Shown: piece after piece, positions 19,226-30,015 of the stretch
Layout of the letters: every line of letters starts with the position of its first letter
How positions within the stretch are numbered: the first letter of the stretch is position 1
Assembly (NCBI GenBank): GCA_005239165.1
Contig: RAPG01000008.1
Span: 62,001-126,000, forward strand
Length of the DNA stretch: 64,000 nt
Source of the DNA: Allopusillimonas ginsengisoli
Lineage (GTDB): Bacteria; Pseudomonadota; Gammaproteobacteria; Burkholderiales; Burkholderiaceae_B
Direction: 5' to 3'
The notes under the pieces: model-generated
Told to the model about the DNA's origin: nothing
What the model saw: the letters and a program-made list of their open reading frames with translations, nothing else
Database searches by the model: none
Program-made: the position numbers and the translations under genes

Positions 19226-19896
19226 TCATCCTTTGCCGGGCTTGCGCCGCTGGCGACGCATTTTCAGTAACTCATCGAGCACCAGCAAGATAGCGCCTAT
19301 AGTGATGGATGCATCTGCGATATTGAACGCCGGAAAAAACCAGTCATTCCAATAAAATAACAAAAAATCAATAACATGGCCGTGTTGAATGCGATCAATA
19401 ACGTTGCCGATTGCCCCCCCAGAATGCATGCTAAGGCCGTGCAAAACAGAGGTTCGCCGAGGCTGCGTCGCAATAAGTACACGATAAGGCCAGCGGCGCC
19501 TATAGCGATGGCTGTAAAAAACCAGCGTTGCCAGCCCTGGCCATCAGCAAGAAAGCTGAAGGCCGCGCCTGTGTTGTACAGCAGCGTGAAATCAAAGAAA
19601 GACAGCACATGCAGGCGCTCGCCGAACTGCAGATTGGTATCAAACCAGATCTTGGTGATCTGGTCGAAAAGAACGACCAAGGCCGCCAGAATCAGCCAGC
19701 GCCAGAGGCTGCTTCTGCCAGAGTGCACCGCCTTGGCGACACCGGAGCCGCCGTTCGAATTGTCCGTCAGGCCGTGGTGCACAGCGCTATTTATGCCAGT
19801 GTCAGGCGTCGCACCGTAAGAGTGCGGCGCAGGCACAGAGGGCGATGTGCCGGCTTTTGTGTCTTTGTTCTGGCATGGTTTGCTGGCGTCAGGCAT
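19226..19896 (-). pseudogene. lspA: Lipoprotein signal peptidase LspA, interrupted by a one-base frameshift
   Basis: LspA (signal peptidase II) cleaves prolipoprotein signal peptides in the inner membrane. The 5' part (from 19896, overlapping the ileS stop by 8 bases) encodes LILAALVVLFDQITKIWF and [19 protein letters not shown], as expected. At a run of seven C on the plus strand (19414-19420; seven G in the gene) the frame breaks after ACILGG. The rest, [22 protein letters not shown] and [22 protein letters not shown] sequence, continues in the other frame to 19226. One additional G restores a full protein. Both catalytic aspartates (NVIDR, NIAD) lie after the break. There is also a long ~60-residue N-terminal extension. 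LspA is normally essential, so sequencing error or slippage is likely. Confidence 0.88.
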
Positions 19897-22738
19897 AAGC
19901 ACGGGTCTCGCCTTGGCCGAACAGGTTGTCTACGCAGCGTCCGCACAGCTTGGGGTGCTCAGGGTCACGCCCCACGTCGTGGCGATGGTGCCAGCAACGC
20001 TCGCATTTTGGTGCCTCGGTGGCGCTGACCTCAATGCGTGGCTGGTCTTCAGGCGCATCAGAGGCATGCAAGGTGGCACGCGAAACAATCAGTACAAAGC
20101 GTAAATCATCTTTAAGGCTTTGCAGCAGCGCGTGGTCGTGGCCGCTGGCATAGATGTCGACTTCTGCATCGAGCGACGAGCCTATGGCGCCGGTGCCGCG
20201 TACCGCCTCAATGTTGCGCATGGCCTCGGCGCGAATGTCGCGCAGTCTGGCCCATTTTTCGTTGAGCTGGGCGGCATCTGCCTGTTCTGGGAACGGGTGA
20301 TACAGTTCGGTGAAAATGGTGAGCAGGCCCTCGTGATCGGGGTGCAGGTCTTTCCAGGCTTCTTCTGCCGTAAACGACAGAATCGGCGCCATCAGCTTGA
20401 GCAGTGCGTACGTGACATGATAAATGGCTGTCTGTGCAGAGCGTCGTGCCAGACTGTCTGCGCCTGCGGTGTACAGGCGGTCTTTGAGGACGTCCAGGTA
20501 GAACGCCCCGAGGTCTTCAGAGCAGAAGATCTGAAGGCGTGCGACGGCGGGATGGAATTCATACCGCTTGTAGTGCTCCAGAAGCTCGTCTTGCATGGCG
20601 GCTGTCATAGCCAGCGCATAGCGGTCTATCTCAAACATTTCCTCGACGGAAACGGCGTCTTTCTGTATGTCAAAGTCGGCCAGATTGCCCAGCAAAAATT
20701 TGAGGGTATTGCGAATGCGCCGATAGCCCTCTACCACACGTTTCAATATCTCGTCTGAGATCGACAGTTCGCCAGAGTAATCAGTTGAGGCGGCCCAAAG
20801 CCGCAGAATCTCTGCCCCCAGCGTGTCAGAGACTTTTTGTGGTGCAACAACGTTGCCCACCGATTTGCTCATTTTGCGGCCCTTGCCATCGACCACAAAC
20901 CCATGTGTCAGCAAGGCTTTGTAAGGTGGGCGACCGTACATCATGCAACTGGTCAGCAACGAAGAGTGGAACCAGCCCCGATGCTGGTCTGATCCTTCTA
21001 GGTACAGGTCGGCTGGCCATGCCAGGTCGTGGACGTGTGAACCATTGAGCTCGCCGTCTTTGCCGCCCAGCACATGCGCGTGGGTGGTGCCTGAGTCAAA
21101 CCACACATCAAGTGTGTCGCGATTTTTCTCGTACATCGCCGCCTCTTCGCCCAGCAGTTCGGCTGGGTCAAGTGCTTGCCATGCTTCAATGCCATGTTTT
21201 TCAACCCGTAGTGCCACTTGTTCAAGCAGTTCAACGGTGCGCGGGTGTAGTTCGCCGGTTTCTTTATGGACGAAAAACGCCATGGGCACGCCCCACTGGC
21301 GCTGGCGGGAGAGCGTCCAGTCTGGGCGGTTTGCAATCATGGCATGCAGGCGGGCACGGCCCCAGGCCGGATAAAACGTGGTGTTCTCAATACCTTCGAG
21401 CGCGGTCTCACGCAGCGAACGACCTGATGTGGGCGTGACGTCCATGCCGGCAAACCACTGGCTGGTGGCGCGATAAATTACAGGCGTCTTATGGCGCCAG
21501 CAATGCATATAGCTATGTGACACGTCTTCGGTAAGCAGCAGGCTGCCTGCCAGCTTAAGGGCTTCGATAATTAGCGGGTTGGCCTTCCATATATTGAGGC
21601 CACCAAACAATGGCAGATTTTCGGCATAGCGGCCGTTGCCCATGACCGGGTTGATAATGTCGGTGTCGGACAGGCCATGCGCTTTGCACGACACAAAGTC
21701 TTCAACACCATAGGCGGGTGCCGAGTGCACAACACCAGTACCCGTATCGAGCGTAACGTAATCACCCAGATACACGGGTGACATGCGGCGATAGCCTTCG
21801 TGCGCTTCCCATAGCGGGTGTTTAAATTCTAGACCTGCCAGCGCCTCACCTTTGGTCGTGGCAACGATCTGGCCTGACAAGCCCCATTGCTGCAGGCAGC
21901 TTTCGACCAGATCAGCCGCCAGAATAAGCATAGACCCGGTGGAGCGGGGCGTATCTAGCCTGACCAGAGCGTAATCGAACTCTGGGTGCATATTGAGCGC
22001 CTGGTTGGCCGGTATGGTCCAGGGCGTGGTGGTCCAGATAACGACGGCGCCATCATCGACCGAATCAAGGCCAAAGGCCTGTGCAATTTTGTCTTTGTCG
22101 CCAAAGCCAAAGGCAGTATGAATAGATGGGTCTTTGCGGTCGGCGTACTCAACCTCGGCCTCGGCCAGTGCTGAACCGCAGTCAAAACACCAGTTAACCG
22201 GCTTTAGCCCGCGAAATACATACCCTTTTTCCATGATGCGCGCCAGCACACGAAGCTCGTTGGCTTCGTTGCCGAAGTTCATGGTGAGGTAGGGGTTGTC
22301 CCAGTCGCCCAAAACACCCAGCCGCTTAAAGTCTTCGCGCTGACGGTCGATTTGCTCCAGCGCATAGGCGCGCGCCTTGGCTTGTACCTCAGCCACAGGC
22401 AGGTGCTTGCCGTATTTTTTCTCGATCTGGATCTCGATGGGCATGCCATGACAGTCCCAGCCGGGCACATACACGGCGTCATAGCCCGCCATGTTGCGAC
22501 TTTTGACGATAATGTCTTTCAACACCTTGTTGACAGCATGGCCGATATGGATGTCGCCATTGGCATAAGGAGGGCCGTCATGCAGTATGAACTTGGGGCG
22601 CCCTTTGCTCGCCTGTCGAATGGCTGCGTAGACTTTGTTTTCTTCCCACTCGGCGACCCATCCGGGTTCGCGTTTGGCGAGATTTCCCCGCATGGGGAAG
22701 GGGGTGTCAGGCAAATTCAGGGTGTTTCTATAGTCCAT
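19889..22738 (-). CDS. ileS: Isoleucyl-tRNA synthetase
   Basis: 949-residue class I synthetase that charges tRNA-Ile, with editing against valine. The start is the ATG at 22738 ([20 protein letters not shown]), the typical IleS N-terminus; an upstream frame adds 12 residues lying in ribF. Signatures: HIGH motif as [11 protein letters not shown], editing domain in the middle, KMSKSVGN near residue 610, and a C-terminal zinc site [13 protein letters not shown]. It overlaps ribF by 11 bases and lspA by 8, the common ribF-ileS-lspA order. Confidence 0.98.
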   Translation of the reverse strand: MDYRNTLNLPDTPFPMRGNLAKREPGWVAEWEENKVYAAIRQASKGRPKFILHDGPPYANGDIHIGHAVNKVLKDIIVKSRNMAGYDAVYVPGWDCHGMPIEIQIEKKYGKHLPVAEVQAKARAYALEQIDRQREDFKRLGVLGDWDNPYLTMNFGNEANELRVLARIMEKGYVFRGLKPVNWCFDCGSALAEAEVEYADRKDPSIHTAFGFGDKDKIAQAFGLDSVDDGAVVIWTTTPWTIPANQALNMHPEFDYALVRLDTPRSTGSMLILAADLVESCLQQWGLSGQIVATTKGEALAGLEFKHPLWEAHEGYRRMSPVYLGDYVTLDTGTGVVHSAPAYGVEDFVSCKAHGLSDTDIINPVMGNGRYAENLPLFGGLNIWKANPLIIEALKLAGSLLLTEDVSHSYMHCWRHKTPVIYRATSQWFAGMDVTPTSGRSLRETALEGIENTTFYPAWGRARLHAMIANRPDWTLSRQRQWGVPMAFFVHKETGELHPRTVELLEQVALRVEKHGIEAWQALDPAELLGEEAAMYEKNRDTLDVWFDSGTTHAHVLGGKDGELNGSHVHDLAWPADLYLEGSDQHRGWFHSSLLTSCMMYGRPPYKALLTHGFVVDGKGRKMSKSVGNVVAPQKVSDTLGAEILRLWAASTDYSGELSISDEILKRVVEGYRRIRNTLKFLLGNLADFDIQKDAVSVEEMFEIDRYALAMTAAMQDELLEHYKRYEFHPAVARLQIFCSEDLGAFYLDVLKDRLYTAGADSLARRSAQTAIYHVTYALLKLMAPILSFTAEEAWKDLHPDHEGLLTIFTELYHPFPEQADAAQLNEKWARLRDIRAEAMRNIEAVRGTGAIGSSLDAEVDIYASGHDHALLQSLKDDLRFVLIVSRATLHASDAPEDQPRIEVSATEAPKCERCWHHRHDVGRDPEHPKLCGRCVDNLFGQGETRAYA

Positions 22739-23696
22739 GGGAGGCGGCAAAGTAATCGCGAGCGCGCTGCGCATCTGTATTGATGGCAGCCGTCATTGTG
22801 AGAAGGTCGGGAAATTTTTCTTCGTCCCGCAGAAAATCGAGGAACTCAATACGTGTGAGTTTACCGTAAGCTTCTATCTGGCAGTCGAGCAAGTGCGTTT
22901 CAAGCATAAGTCGCCCGCTGTCATGCACGGTGGGGCGCACCCCCAGGCTGGCCACGCCGGGCAAAGGCTGAGGACCGAGCCCGTGGGCACGCACCACGTA
23001 TATGCCCGACCGCAACGCACATCGTTGGGGAACGCGCAGGTTAAGCGTGGGAAAGCCCAGCGTACGGCCCAGCTTTTGTCCATGAATGACATGGCCGCTG
23101 ATACAGTAACGATGGCCAAGCAGGTGGTGGGCAAGCTCAAGATTACCCACGGCTAGCGCCACCCGCAGTTCGGAGCTTGAAATACGCCGGCCCATGTCAT
23201 CTGCCACGTCTGCAATGGTTTCTACCTCAAAGCCAAAGCGCTGGCCATACTCGCGCAACAGATCAATATCTCCGCCGCGCTTGTGCCCATAGCGAAAGTC
23301 TTCGCCCACCAGCAGCCAGCGTGTTGCCAGGCCGTTTACCAGCAAATCTTCGATAAATGCCTCAGGCGACATGTCAGCCAGGCATTGATCGAAGCGTTCA
23401 AGTACGACTTGGCTGATGCGATGTCGCGCCAGCGCTTCAATTTTTCCGCGCAAGCTGCTGATCTGGGTGGGGATGAGCTCGGGCCGCTGGCCGCGCTGCG
23501 CAAAATAGGCTCTGGGGTGCGGCTCGAAGGTCATGACAGTGGGCGCGAGCCCGCGAAGGGTTGCCTCGTCATGCACGCGCTGGAGGATAGACTGGTGCCC
23601 GCGATGCACGCCGTCAAAGTTGCCGATTGTCACGGCGCTGGGACGTTGTGTATCGAAGCGCGGCAGGTTCCGGTAAATGGTCAGATTATTTTTCAC
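22728..23696 (-). CDS. ribF: Bifunctional riboflavin kinase / FAD synthetase
   Basis: 322 residues; converts riboflavin to FMN and then FAD. The N-terminal FAD synthetase domain (1-185) shows [16 protein letters not shown] (HxGH-like nucleotidyl-transfer motif) and [16 protein letters not shown]. The C-terminal flavokinase domain shows [18 protein letters not shown] sequence at [15 protein letters not shown] and [11 protein letters not shown]. Divergent from purN with about 50 bases between the start codons, and first gene of the ribF-ileS-lspA-coaBC-dut minus-strand run. Confidence 0.97.
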   Translation of the reverse strand: MKNNLTIYRNLPRFDTQRPSAVTIGNFDGVHRGHQSILQRVHDEATLRGLAPTVMTFEPHPRAYFAQRGQRPELIPTQISSLRGKIEALARHRISQVVLERFDQCLADMSPEAFIEDLLVNGLATRWLLVGEDFRYGHKRGGDIDLLREYGQRFGFEVETIADVADDMGRRISSSELRVALAVGNLELAHHLLGHRYCISGHVIHGQKLGRTLGFPTLNLRVPQRCALRSGIYVVRAHGLGPQPLPGVASLGVRPTVHDSGRLMLETHLLDCQIEAYGKLTRIEFLDFLRDEEKFPDLLTMTAAINTDAQRARDYFAASHGL

Positions 23697-23743
23697 AGAT
23701 GAGAGTTTACAATTTTGCGATCATCAACTCAGGAATTATCCTC

Positions 23744-24430
23744 TTGCACGTACAAAACCCCCCGGGCTGCCGCCTTGTCATACTGATTTCAGGGCGTGGC
23801 TCAAATATGCAGACCATAGTTGAAACCGTACGCCAGCAAGACCTGGCGGCTCAGGTGTGCGCCGTTATCGCCAATAAAGCTGATGCGGCAGGGCTGGACT
23901 GGGCCCGCGAGCAAGGTATCGCAACCGCCGTGGTGCCGCACCGCGAATATGCCAGCCGCGAAGCCTTTGACGCTGCGCTGACACAGGCCATTGAGATCTA
24001 TCAGCCTCATTATGTGTTACTTGCCGGATTTATGCGGGTGCTGACGCCGGGCTTTGTTGAACGCTTCAATGGCCGCCTCATCAACATCCATCCCTCATTG
24101 CTGCCTTCGTTTCCAGGTCTGCACACCCATCAGCAGGCGCTGGCACTGGGTGTGCAGTGGCATGGCTGTACTATGCATTTTGTTACCCCTGTGCTTGACC
24201 ACGGACCCATCATTGCCCAAGGCATTGTGCCTGTGCAGGCAGACGACACCCCCGACGACCTTTCAGCTCGACTTTTGCTGGTTGAGCACCGACTTTACGC
24301 AGACGTGGTACGCTGGCTGGCTGAGGAGCGTGTTTCGCTCGATGCCATGCAGCGCGTACAAGTGCGCGGCATCGCCAGCCGCTCCTTTGTCCTCACGCCT
24401 GTCGGCGTTGTCTCGTCGGAACAGCTTTAA
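23744..24430 (+). CDS. purN: Phosphoribosylglycinamide formyltransferase (GART 1)
   Basis: About 228 residues. Transfers a formyl group from 10-formyl-THF to GAR in purine synthesis. I choose a TTG start at 23744 because AGGA lies nine bases upstream and the conserved CRLVILISGRGSNMQ follows nine residues later; the longer frames run back into ribF. Active-site motifs: INIHPSLLPSFPGLHTHQQAL with catalytic Asn/His, and GCTMHFVTPVLDHGPII with the catalytic Asp. Four bases precede the next gene. Confidence 0.94.
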   Translation: MHVQNPPGCRLVILISGRGSNMQTIVETVRQQDLAAQVCAVIANKADAAGLDWAREQGIATAVVPHREYASREAFDAALTQAIEIYQPHYVLLAGFMRVLTPGFVERFNGRLINIHPSLLPSFPGLHTHQQALALGVQWHGCTMHFVTPVLDHGPIIAQGIVPVQADDTPDDLSARLLLVEHRLYADVVRWLAEERVSLDAMQRVQVRGIASRSFVLTPVGVVSSEQL

Positions 24431-24433
24431 ATC

Positions 24434-25942
24434 ATGAATAAATCAAATACTCCCGGCCGTAGCGCTACGGGCACCCGGCCGGCGCAAGCCAGACGGCAAG
24501 CAGGCCGCACTACCGACGAAGAGCGTCGGGCCAGTCGCCCTCAAAAAACGACACGTCGCCCTGAGCGTCGTGGCGAAGGTGCTGATGAAGTAAAAGGGCC
24601 ATACGTCATGGCTGCCGTGCGTATCGACCAGGTACAGAGCGTCCTGGGCGAAGTATTGCAATGGGAATACCCCGCAGACGCCGTGCTTTCGCACTGGTTT
24701 CGGGGCCACCCCAAGGTGGGTATGCGGGATAGGTCCGAAGTTGCCAATGGCGTTTTTGACGTGCTGCGTCACCTGCGTCGCTATCGCAATTTTGCTGAAA
24801 GTGGCACAGGCCCGGCTGCGCGTCGTCTGGCCATATTGGGGCTGGCGACGGTGTTTCACCGCACTGTGCTCGATACCGGGCTCAGCGAGCAGGAGCAGCA
24901 CTGGCTGACGCATGTGCACAACATTGACATTGCTGCCTTGCCGCGCGCCGTACGCGACAGCGTACCTGACTGGCTCGAAGAGCGCCTGGCCACACTAGAG
25001 GCGTCTGACAGCCTGATTCAGGCCTTGAATCAATCTGCACCCCTCGATATTCGCATTAACCCCATGCGCACCGACCGAGACACCGTGCTCAAGGAGCTGC
25101 GTGATGGCCCAGCCGCACGCAATGATCCTGAACCCACACCGTATTCGCCCTGGGGCATACGATTGCAGGGCAGGCCGCCACTTAATCGCTGGCCTTTGTT
25201 TGAAAAAGGCCTGATCGAGGTGCAAGACGAAGGAAGCCAGATCCTGACCGCGCTCATGGCACCCAAGCGTGGAGAGATGATTATTGATTTTTGCGCTGGT
25301 GCAGGCGGAAAAACGCTGCTGCTGGGTGCGCTTATGCGGTCCACCGGCCGCCTGTATGCCTTTGATGTATCGGCAGCCCGTCTGGCGCGCGCCAAACCTC
25401 GCTTTGCGCGCAGTGGGCTGTCCAATATTGTGCCGGTCGTGATCAATGCTGAAAACGATCAGCGCGTAAAGCGCTTGCGTGGCAAGGCTCACCGGGTTCT
25501 GGTAGATGCGCCATGCAGCGGGCTCGGCACATTGCGCCGCAACCCCGATCTTAAATGGCGCCAGCACCCAGGCTCACTCGACGACCTTAAGCGCACCCAG
25601 GCCGGCATTTTGCGCCAGGCTGCACGCTTGGTCGCCCCTGGCGGACGCCTGGTTTATGCTACTTGCAGCATCCTGCCTGAAGAAAATGAAGACCAGGTTG
25701 CGCTGTTTCTTGCTGAAAACCCCGAATTCACACAGATCGATGCGGGCAAAATTGCAGCCGAACGTTGTAAAAATCTGACGGATCAAGGACTTAACCTGAA
25801 AATGCGCCCAGACGTGCATGGAACTGACGGTTTTTTCGCCGCTGTCTTCGAGAGGGCCAAGCCTGCGAAACAGCCGCTGGCAGAGACACCGGTTGAATCG
25901 CTGAAAGAGTTGCCTGCAAAGCCAGAAATTGACATAAATTAA
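24434..25942 (+). CDS. RsmB/NOP-family SAM-dependent RNA (cytosine-C5) methyltransferase
   Basis: 502 residues. A basic, low-complexity N-terminus (~1-55, Arg/Thr/Gln-rich) precedes an NusB-like/N1 region and a Rossmann methyltransferase domain. Motifs: SAM-binding DFCAGAGGKTLLLG, VDAPCSGLGTLRRNPDLKW with one catalytic Cys, and YATCSILPEENEDQV with the second. Such enzymes methylate a cytosine in rRNA or tRNA. It resembles RsmB but the exact position modified is not readable from sequence. Starts four bases after purN. Confidence 0.9.
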   Translation: MNKSNTPGRSATGTRPAQARRQAGRTTDEERRASRPQKTTRRPERRGEGADEVKGPYVMAAVRIDQVQSVLGEVLQWEYPADAVLSHWFRGHPKVGMRDRSEVANGVFDVLRHLRRYRNFAESGTGPAARRLAILGLATVFHRTVLDTGLSEQEQHWLTHVHNIDIAALPRAVRDSVPDWLEERLATLEASDSLIQALNQSAPLDIRINPMRTDRDTVLKELRDGPAARNDPEPTPYSPWGIRLQGRPPLNRWPLFEKGLIEVQDEGSQILTALMAPKRGEMIIDFCAGAGGKTLLLGALMRSTGRLYAFDVSAARLARAKPRFARSGLSNIVPVVINAENDQRVKRLRGKAHRVLVDAPCSGLGTLRRNPDLKWRQHPGSLDDLKRTQAGILRQAARLVAPGGRLVYATCSILPEENEDQVALFLAENPEFTQIDAGKIAAERCKNLTDQGLNLKMRPDVHGTDGFFAAVFERAKPAKQPLAETPVESLKELPAKPEIDIN

Positions 25943-26048
25943 GCCTGTGTATTGATACGTATTAAGACTATGTTGAAACTTTCCTGTCTTTGCACGTCTA
26001 ACTCAGCTAAACTTGCTTAACACATTACTAGGCCTTATAGAAAGGGTT

Positions 26049-27259
26049 ATGGATCAAATATTAAATTTCCTGTCGGGCGGCTTTCTTCATCTGACATGGT
26101 GGCAGGTCGCTCTGGTGACGCTCGTAATCACCCACATCACTATCATTGGCGTAACGGTGTTTCTGCACCGCAGTCAGGCGCATAGGGGGCTAGACCTGCA
26201 TCCAGCAGTCATGCATTTCTTCCGCTTCTGGCTTTGGCTGACTACCGGTATGGTCACCAAAGAATGGGTGGCTATTCACCGCAAGCACCACGCCAAGGTC
26301 GAACGCGAGGGCGATCCTCACTCGCCCGTGGTATTCGGGCTGGGCAAGGTTTTCTTCCGCGGCGCAGAACTGTACCGCCTGGAGGCCAACAACCCTGAAA
26401 CACTCAAACGTTTCGGTCACGGCACGCCTGATGACTGGATGGAGCGTAACGTCTACACCAAGCACAGCCTGCTTGGCGTGCTGATCATGCTGGGTATCGA
26501 CCTGGCCCTGTTCGGCGTGCTGGGTCTGACGGTCTGGGCTGTTCAAATGGCATGGATTCCATTCTGGGCTGCAGGTGTGGTTAACGGCGTGGGCCATGCT
26601 TTTGGCTATCGCAACTTCGCAAGCCCCGACACCAGCACCAACGTGTCGCCTTGGGGCATCATTATTGGTGGCGAAGAGCTGCACAACAACCACCACGCCT
26701 ATGGCACCTCGGCTAAGTTTTCTACCAATGGTACGAATTCGACCTGGGCTGGGCTTATATTAAAGTGCTAAGCGCTTTGGGACTGGCCACGGTCAAAAAG
26801 CGGGCTCCCAAGCTTAAACTTGAGCCCGCCAATCAGGCCGCTGATGTCAACGCCAGCACGCTGCAGGGTGTTATTACCCATCGTTATGAAATTCTGGCAC
26901 GCTATGGTGACATTGTTCGTCATGCCGTAAGCGAAGAACTGGCCAAGCTCAAGCACACCCAAGAAACTGAGTCTAACTCTAACTGGCTGTCGCTCAAGCG
27001 TTGCCGTATCTGGCTGTCACGCAGCGAAGAAGTGCTCGAGCCTGAACAGCTTGCCGAGGTTGATTCCGTACTGGCACAAAACCAGTCGCTGTCCACACTA
27101 GTGCAAATGCGCCGCGATCTGGCCCGTGTATGGGAAAGCTCCAGCGCCAGCAGCGAGCAACTGCTTGCTGATCTTCAGGCTTGGTGCCAGCGTGCCCAGC
27201 AAAGCGGTAACGAAAGCCTTGAGCAGTTTGCTTACCGGTTGCGCCGCTACGCGGCATGA
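26049..27259 (+). pseudogene. DesA-type acyl-lipid/acyl-CoA fatty acid desaturase, interrupted by a one-base frameshift
   Basis: Membrane di-iron desaturase that puts a double bond in acyl chains. The 5' part has three His boxes: HRSQAHRGLDLH, HRKHHAKVE and HNNHHAYGTSAKF, plus hydrophobic helices. In frame it stops at 26771. Adding one A at 26727-26728 (AA to AAA) changes STNGTNSTW into STKWYEFDLGWAYIKVL, the expected DesA sequence, and joins the frame that runs LSALGLATVKKRAPKLKLEP to 27259. The whole product would be about 403 residues. The 3' part overlaps uvrD by ATGA. As written, the di-iron core is intact but about 165 C-terminal residues are lost; a sequencing error is the simplest alternative. 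Confidence 0.88.
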
Positions 27260-29646
27260 TCGATAGTCTTAACCCTGAACAAAAAGCCGCTGTAACACTT
27301 CCCCCGCAGCACGCGCTGGTACTTGCCGGCGCTGGCAGCGGGAAAACACGGGTGCTAACCACCCGTATGGCCTGGCTGATGCAAACAGGGCAGGCCAGCC
27401 CTTTCGGGCTTATGGCGGTCACCTTTACCAACAAGTCGGCGCGTGAAATGCTCACGCGCCTTTCTGCGTTGCTGCCTATCAACACACGTGGCATGTGGGT
27501 AGGTACCTTCCACGGTCTTTGCAACCGCTTGCTTCGTGCCCATTACCGCGATGCTGGTCTGGTACAAACGTTTCAGATTCTCGACAGTGCTGATCAACTG
27601 GCTTCCATCAAACGCCTTATCAAAGGGGCGGGTATTGATGATGACAAGTTTCCTCCGCGCGATGTTCAGCGCTTTATCAACAGTGCCAAAGAAGAAGGCT
27701 TAAGGCCTGGGTCTGTTGAGGCGTGGGACGCCTATCGGCGTCGTATGGTCGAAATCTACACGATGTACCAAGAGCAATGTGAACGTGAAGGCGTGGTTGA
27801 TTTCGCAGAGCTGCTGTTGCGCGCCTATGAATTGTTGCAACGTAATGCTCCTGTGCGTGAACACTATCAGCGACGCTTTCGGCACATTTTGGTAGACGAG
27901 TTTCAAGACACCAACTCGCTGCAATATCGCTGGTTGACGCTGCTGGCCGGCGGTGGTGCGTCCATTTTTGCCGTGGGCGACGACGATCAATCTATATACG
28001 CCTTCCGGGGTGCCAACGTCGGAAACATGGCAGACTTCGAACGTGATTTTGCCCATGGTAATGTCATACGCCTCGAGCAAAACTATCGTTCGTATGGGCA
28101 CATTCTTGATTCTGCCAACGCACTCATCGCAAACAACACGTCCAGGCTGGGTAAAAACCTCTGGACCGAACACGGTGCTGGCGAGCCCGTGCGTGTCATT
28201 GAGCAGCCATCCGACCAGATCGAAGCCCAGTGGGTGGTTGATGAAATCAAGGCCCTGATCAACGACGGGCGGCTGCGGCGCGAAATTGCGGTGCTATATC
28301 GCAGTAACGCGCAGTCGCGCATTATTGAGCACCACCTGTTTTCTTCGGGCATATCGTACAAAGTGTACGGTGGTCTGCGCTTTTTCGAGCGACAAGAAGT
28401 CAAGCATGCGCTGGCTTACTTGCGGCTTATGAACAACCCCTATGACGATACCGCGTGGTTACGTGTAGTTAATTTCCCCACTCGTGGCATTGGTGCGCGC
28501 ACACTTGAGCAGCTGGGCGATATTGCACGCCAGCAGGACACCAGCCTGTTCAGAGCGGTTCCGGCGATGTCGGGCAAGGGCGGCACCAATCTCATGCGCT
28601 TTGCAGAGCTTATCCAGCAAATGGCGCACGAGGCGCAAATTCTGACACTGCCCGAGCTGGTCGAGCACGTCATTCATCATAGTGGGTTGCTGGCGCATTA
28701 CCAGGGTGAGCGTGAAGGCGCTGAGCGTCTCGAAAACCTGCAAGAATTGGTGAATGCTGCAGCAGCGTTTGCTGCTGAAGAAAATTTCGAAGGGCTGCCC
28801 GCAGGTCGCATTCCTGAAACGCCTGTTCCTGCGTTGCAAACAGAAGTTGTCAGTCCTGTCCAACCTGAGGCTCACGAGCAGCTAACACCGACAGAGGCTA
28901 TGAGTGCAGTCGAACAGGCCGATCAGTCTGCCTCGAGTCTTGTCATCGATACCGAAACCGGTGAGATCGAAGGCGGTCCCATGTCACCACTGGCTGCGTT
29001 CCTCACCCATGCCTCTCTTGAGGCGGGCGACAACCAAGCCCAGGCAGGTGAAGATGCAGTGCAGTTGATGACGGTACATGCAGCCAAGGGCCTGGAATTT
29101 GACTCGGTGTTTATTACCGGGGTAGAAGACGGTCTCTTTCCCCACGAAAACAGCCTGCTGGAAGCGGCCGGCCTCGAAGAAGAGCGGCGGCTCATGTACG
29201 TGGCCATTACGCGTGCACGCGAGCGTCTGTACCTTACGCTGGCGCAAAGCCGCATGCTGCACGGTCAAACCCGATACGCCATGCGCTCGCGCTTTCTCGA
29301 AGAAATCCCCGAAGAGCATTTAAAGTGGCTCACTCCCAAAGAAGGGCGTGTGACACCGCAACAGCATAGCTGGAGCGGCGCTTTTCGCCGTGGCGGCGAT
29401 GCCTATAACCGTCCGGGCACAGGCAGTGCGGCACCGCGCGCCCCGCGCAGCCAGTCAAACGGCGTCACCGTAGGCGATCGTGTCTTCCGTATAGGCACGG
29501 GCGTAAAACACCCCAAATTCGGCGAGGGCACGGTAATCAGCCTCAGTGGTTCGGGGCAAGACGCGCAGGCACAGATCCAGTTTCGTGATGCGGGTATGAA
29601 AACCTTGGCCTTGGGTGTGGCCAAGCTTGACGTGTTGGCGCAGTAG
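27256..29646 (+). CDS. uvrD: UvrD/Rep-family ATP-dependent 3'-5' DNA helicase
   Basis: 796-residue SF1A helicase for nucleotide excision and mismatch repair and replication-fork clearance. Motif Q/I: LNPEQKAAV and GAGSGKTRVL (residues ~25-33); Ia TFTNKSAREM; II VDEFQDTN; III AVGDDDQSIYAFRGA; IV LEQNYRS; V MTVHAAKGLEF; VI VAITRARERLYL. The C-terminus carries a Tudor-like tail (VGDRVFRIGTGVKHPKFGEGTV) typical of UvrD/PcrA. There is an insertion of about 90 residues in the 2B region rich in Glu and Pro. UvrD is preferred over Rep because of the tail. Confidence 0.92.
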   Translation: MIDSLNPEQKAAVTLPPQHALVLAGAGSGKTRVLTTRMAWLMQTGQASPFGLMAVTFTNKSAREMLTRLSALLPINTRGMWVGTFHGLCNRLLRAHYRDAGLVQTFQILDSADQLASIKRLIKGAGIDDDKFPPRDVQRFINSAKEEGLRPGSVEAWDAYRRRMVEIYTMYQEQCEREGVVDFAELLLRAYELLQRNAPVREHYQRRFRHILVDEFQDTNSLQYRWLTLLAGGGASIFAVGDDDQSIYAFRGANVGNMADFERDFAHGNVIRLEQNYRSYGHILDSANALIANNTSRLGKNLWTEHGAGEPVRVIEQPSDQIEAQWVVDEIKALINDGRLRREIAVLYRSNAQSRIIEHHLFSSGISYKVYGGLRFFERQEVKHALAYLRLMNNPYDDTAWLRVVNFPTRGIGARTLEQLGDIARQQDTSLFRAVPAMSGKGGTNLMRFAELIQQMAHEAQILTLPELVEHVIHHSGLLAHYQGEREGAERLENLQELVNAAAAFAAEENFEGLPAGRIPETPVPALQTEVVSPVQPEAHEQLTPTEAMSAVEQADQSASSLVIDTETGEIEGGPMSPLAAFLTHASLEAGDNQAQAGEDAVQLMTVHAAKGLEFDSVFITGVEDGLFPHENSLLEAAGLEEERRLMYVAITRARERLYLTLAQSRMLHGQTRYAMRSRFLEEIPEEHLKWLTPKEGRVTPQQHSWSGAFRRGGDAYNRPGTGSAAPRAPRSQSNGVTVGDRVFRIGTGVKHPKFGEGTVISLSGSGQDAQAQIQFRDAGMKTLALGVAKLDVLAQ

Positions 29647-29678
29647 TAGCTGCGGCTGCAGGTGCTGCTGCATCATCT

Positions 29679-30015
29679 CTATTCTAGGCTGGCACCCGTG
29701 CCATCGTGCCTGGCGTGCAATCGAGAGAACGGGGCGCTACCTATGCCGTATTCGTCATGACGCCCCGGCAGGGGCGTACCCGAAGCCAATAAAATGGCTT
29801 CATAAAGTGCGGTGTAGCCCAGCTGCTGGGCGATAAACCCGGCGACAACACCGCCTATCATGCTAAAGAGCCCGTCGATACACCGAAAGAATGTGAAATC
29901 GACACCTGCATCCTTAATAGTTGACCATCGCATAAAGCTTGGATTCTGTGCAAAGCAGCCAAACCCACATGCCTGTAAATAGGCTCTGGTTGCTGCGACT
30001 ATACGCAGAACGACT
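29679..30015 (-). pseudogene. Remnant of an MFS transporter, possibly RhtX/FptX siderophore-transporter family
   Basis: An 84-residue frame (29679-29933, ATG) includes MRWSTIKDAGVDFTFFRCID and GLFSMIGGVVAGFIAQQLGY, which reads like the last helices of an RhtX/FptX-type permease (usual form ..AGTDFTLFQ..). The frame stays open without a start to about 30015 but loses resemblance, and the tail after ALYEAILLASG is also unlike the family. No complete transporter is present. It lies where GC content falls, so the gene was probably cut when the AT-rich block arrived. Family assignment is moderate. Confidence 0.45.

Noticed and set aside
19376..19819. Plus-strand ORF opposite lspA
   Set aside because: It is an antisense shadow of lspA; the minus-strand frames match LspA residues on both sides of the frameshift.
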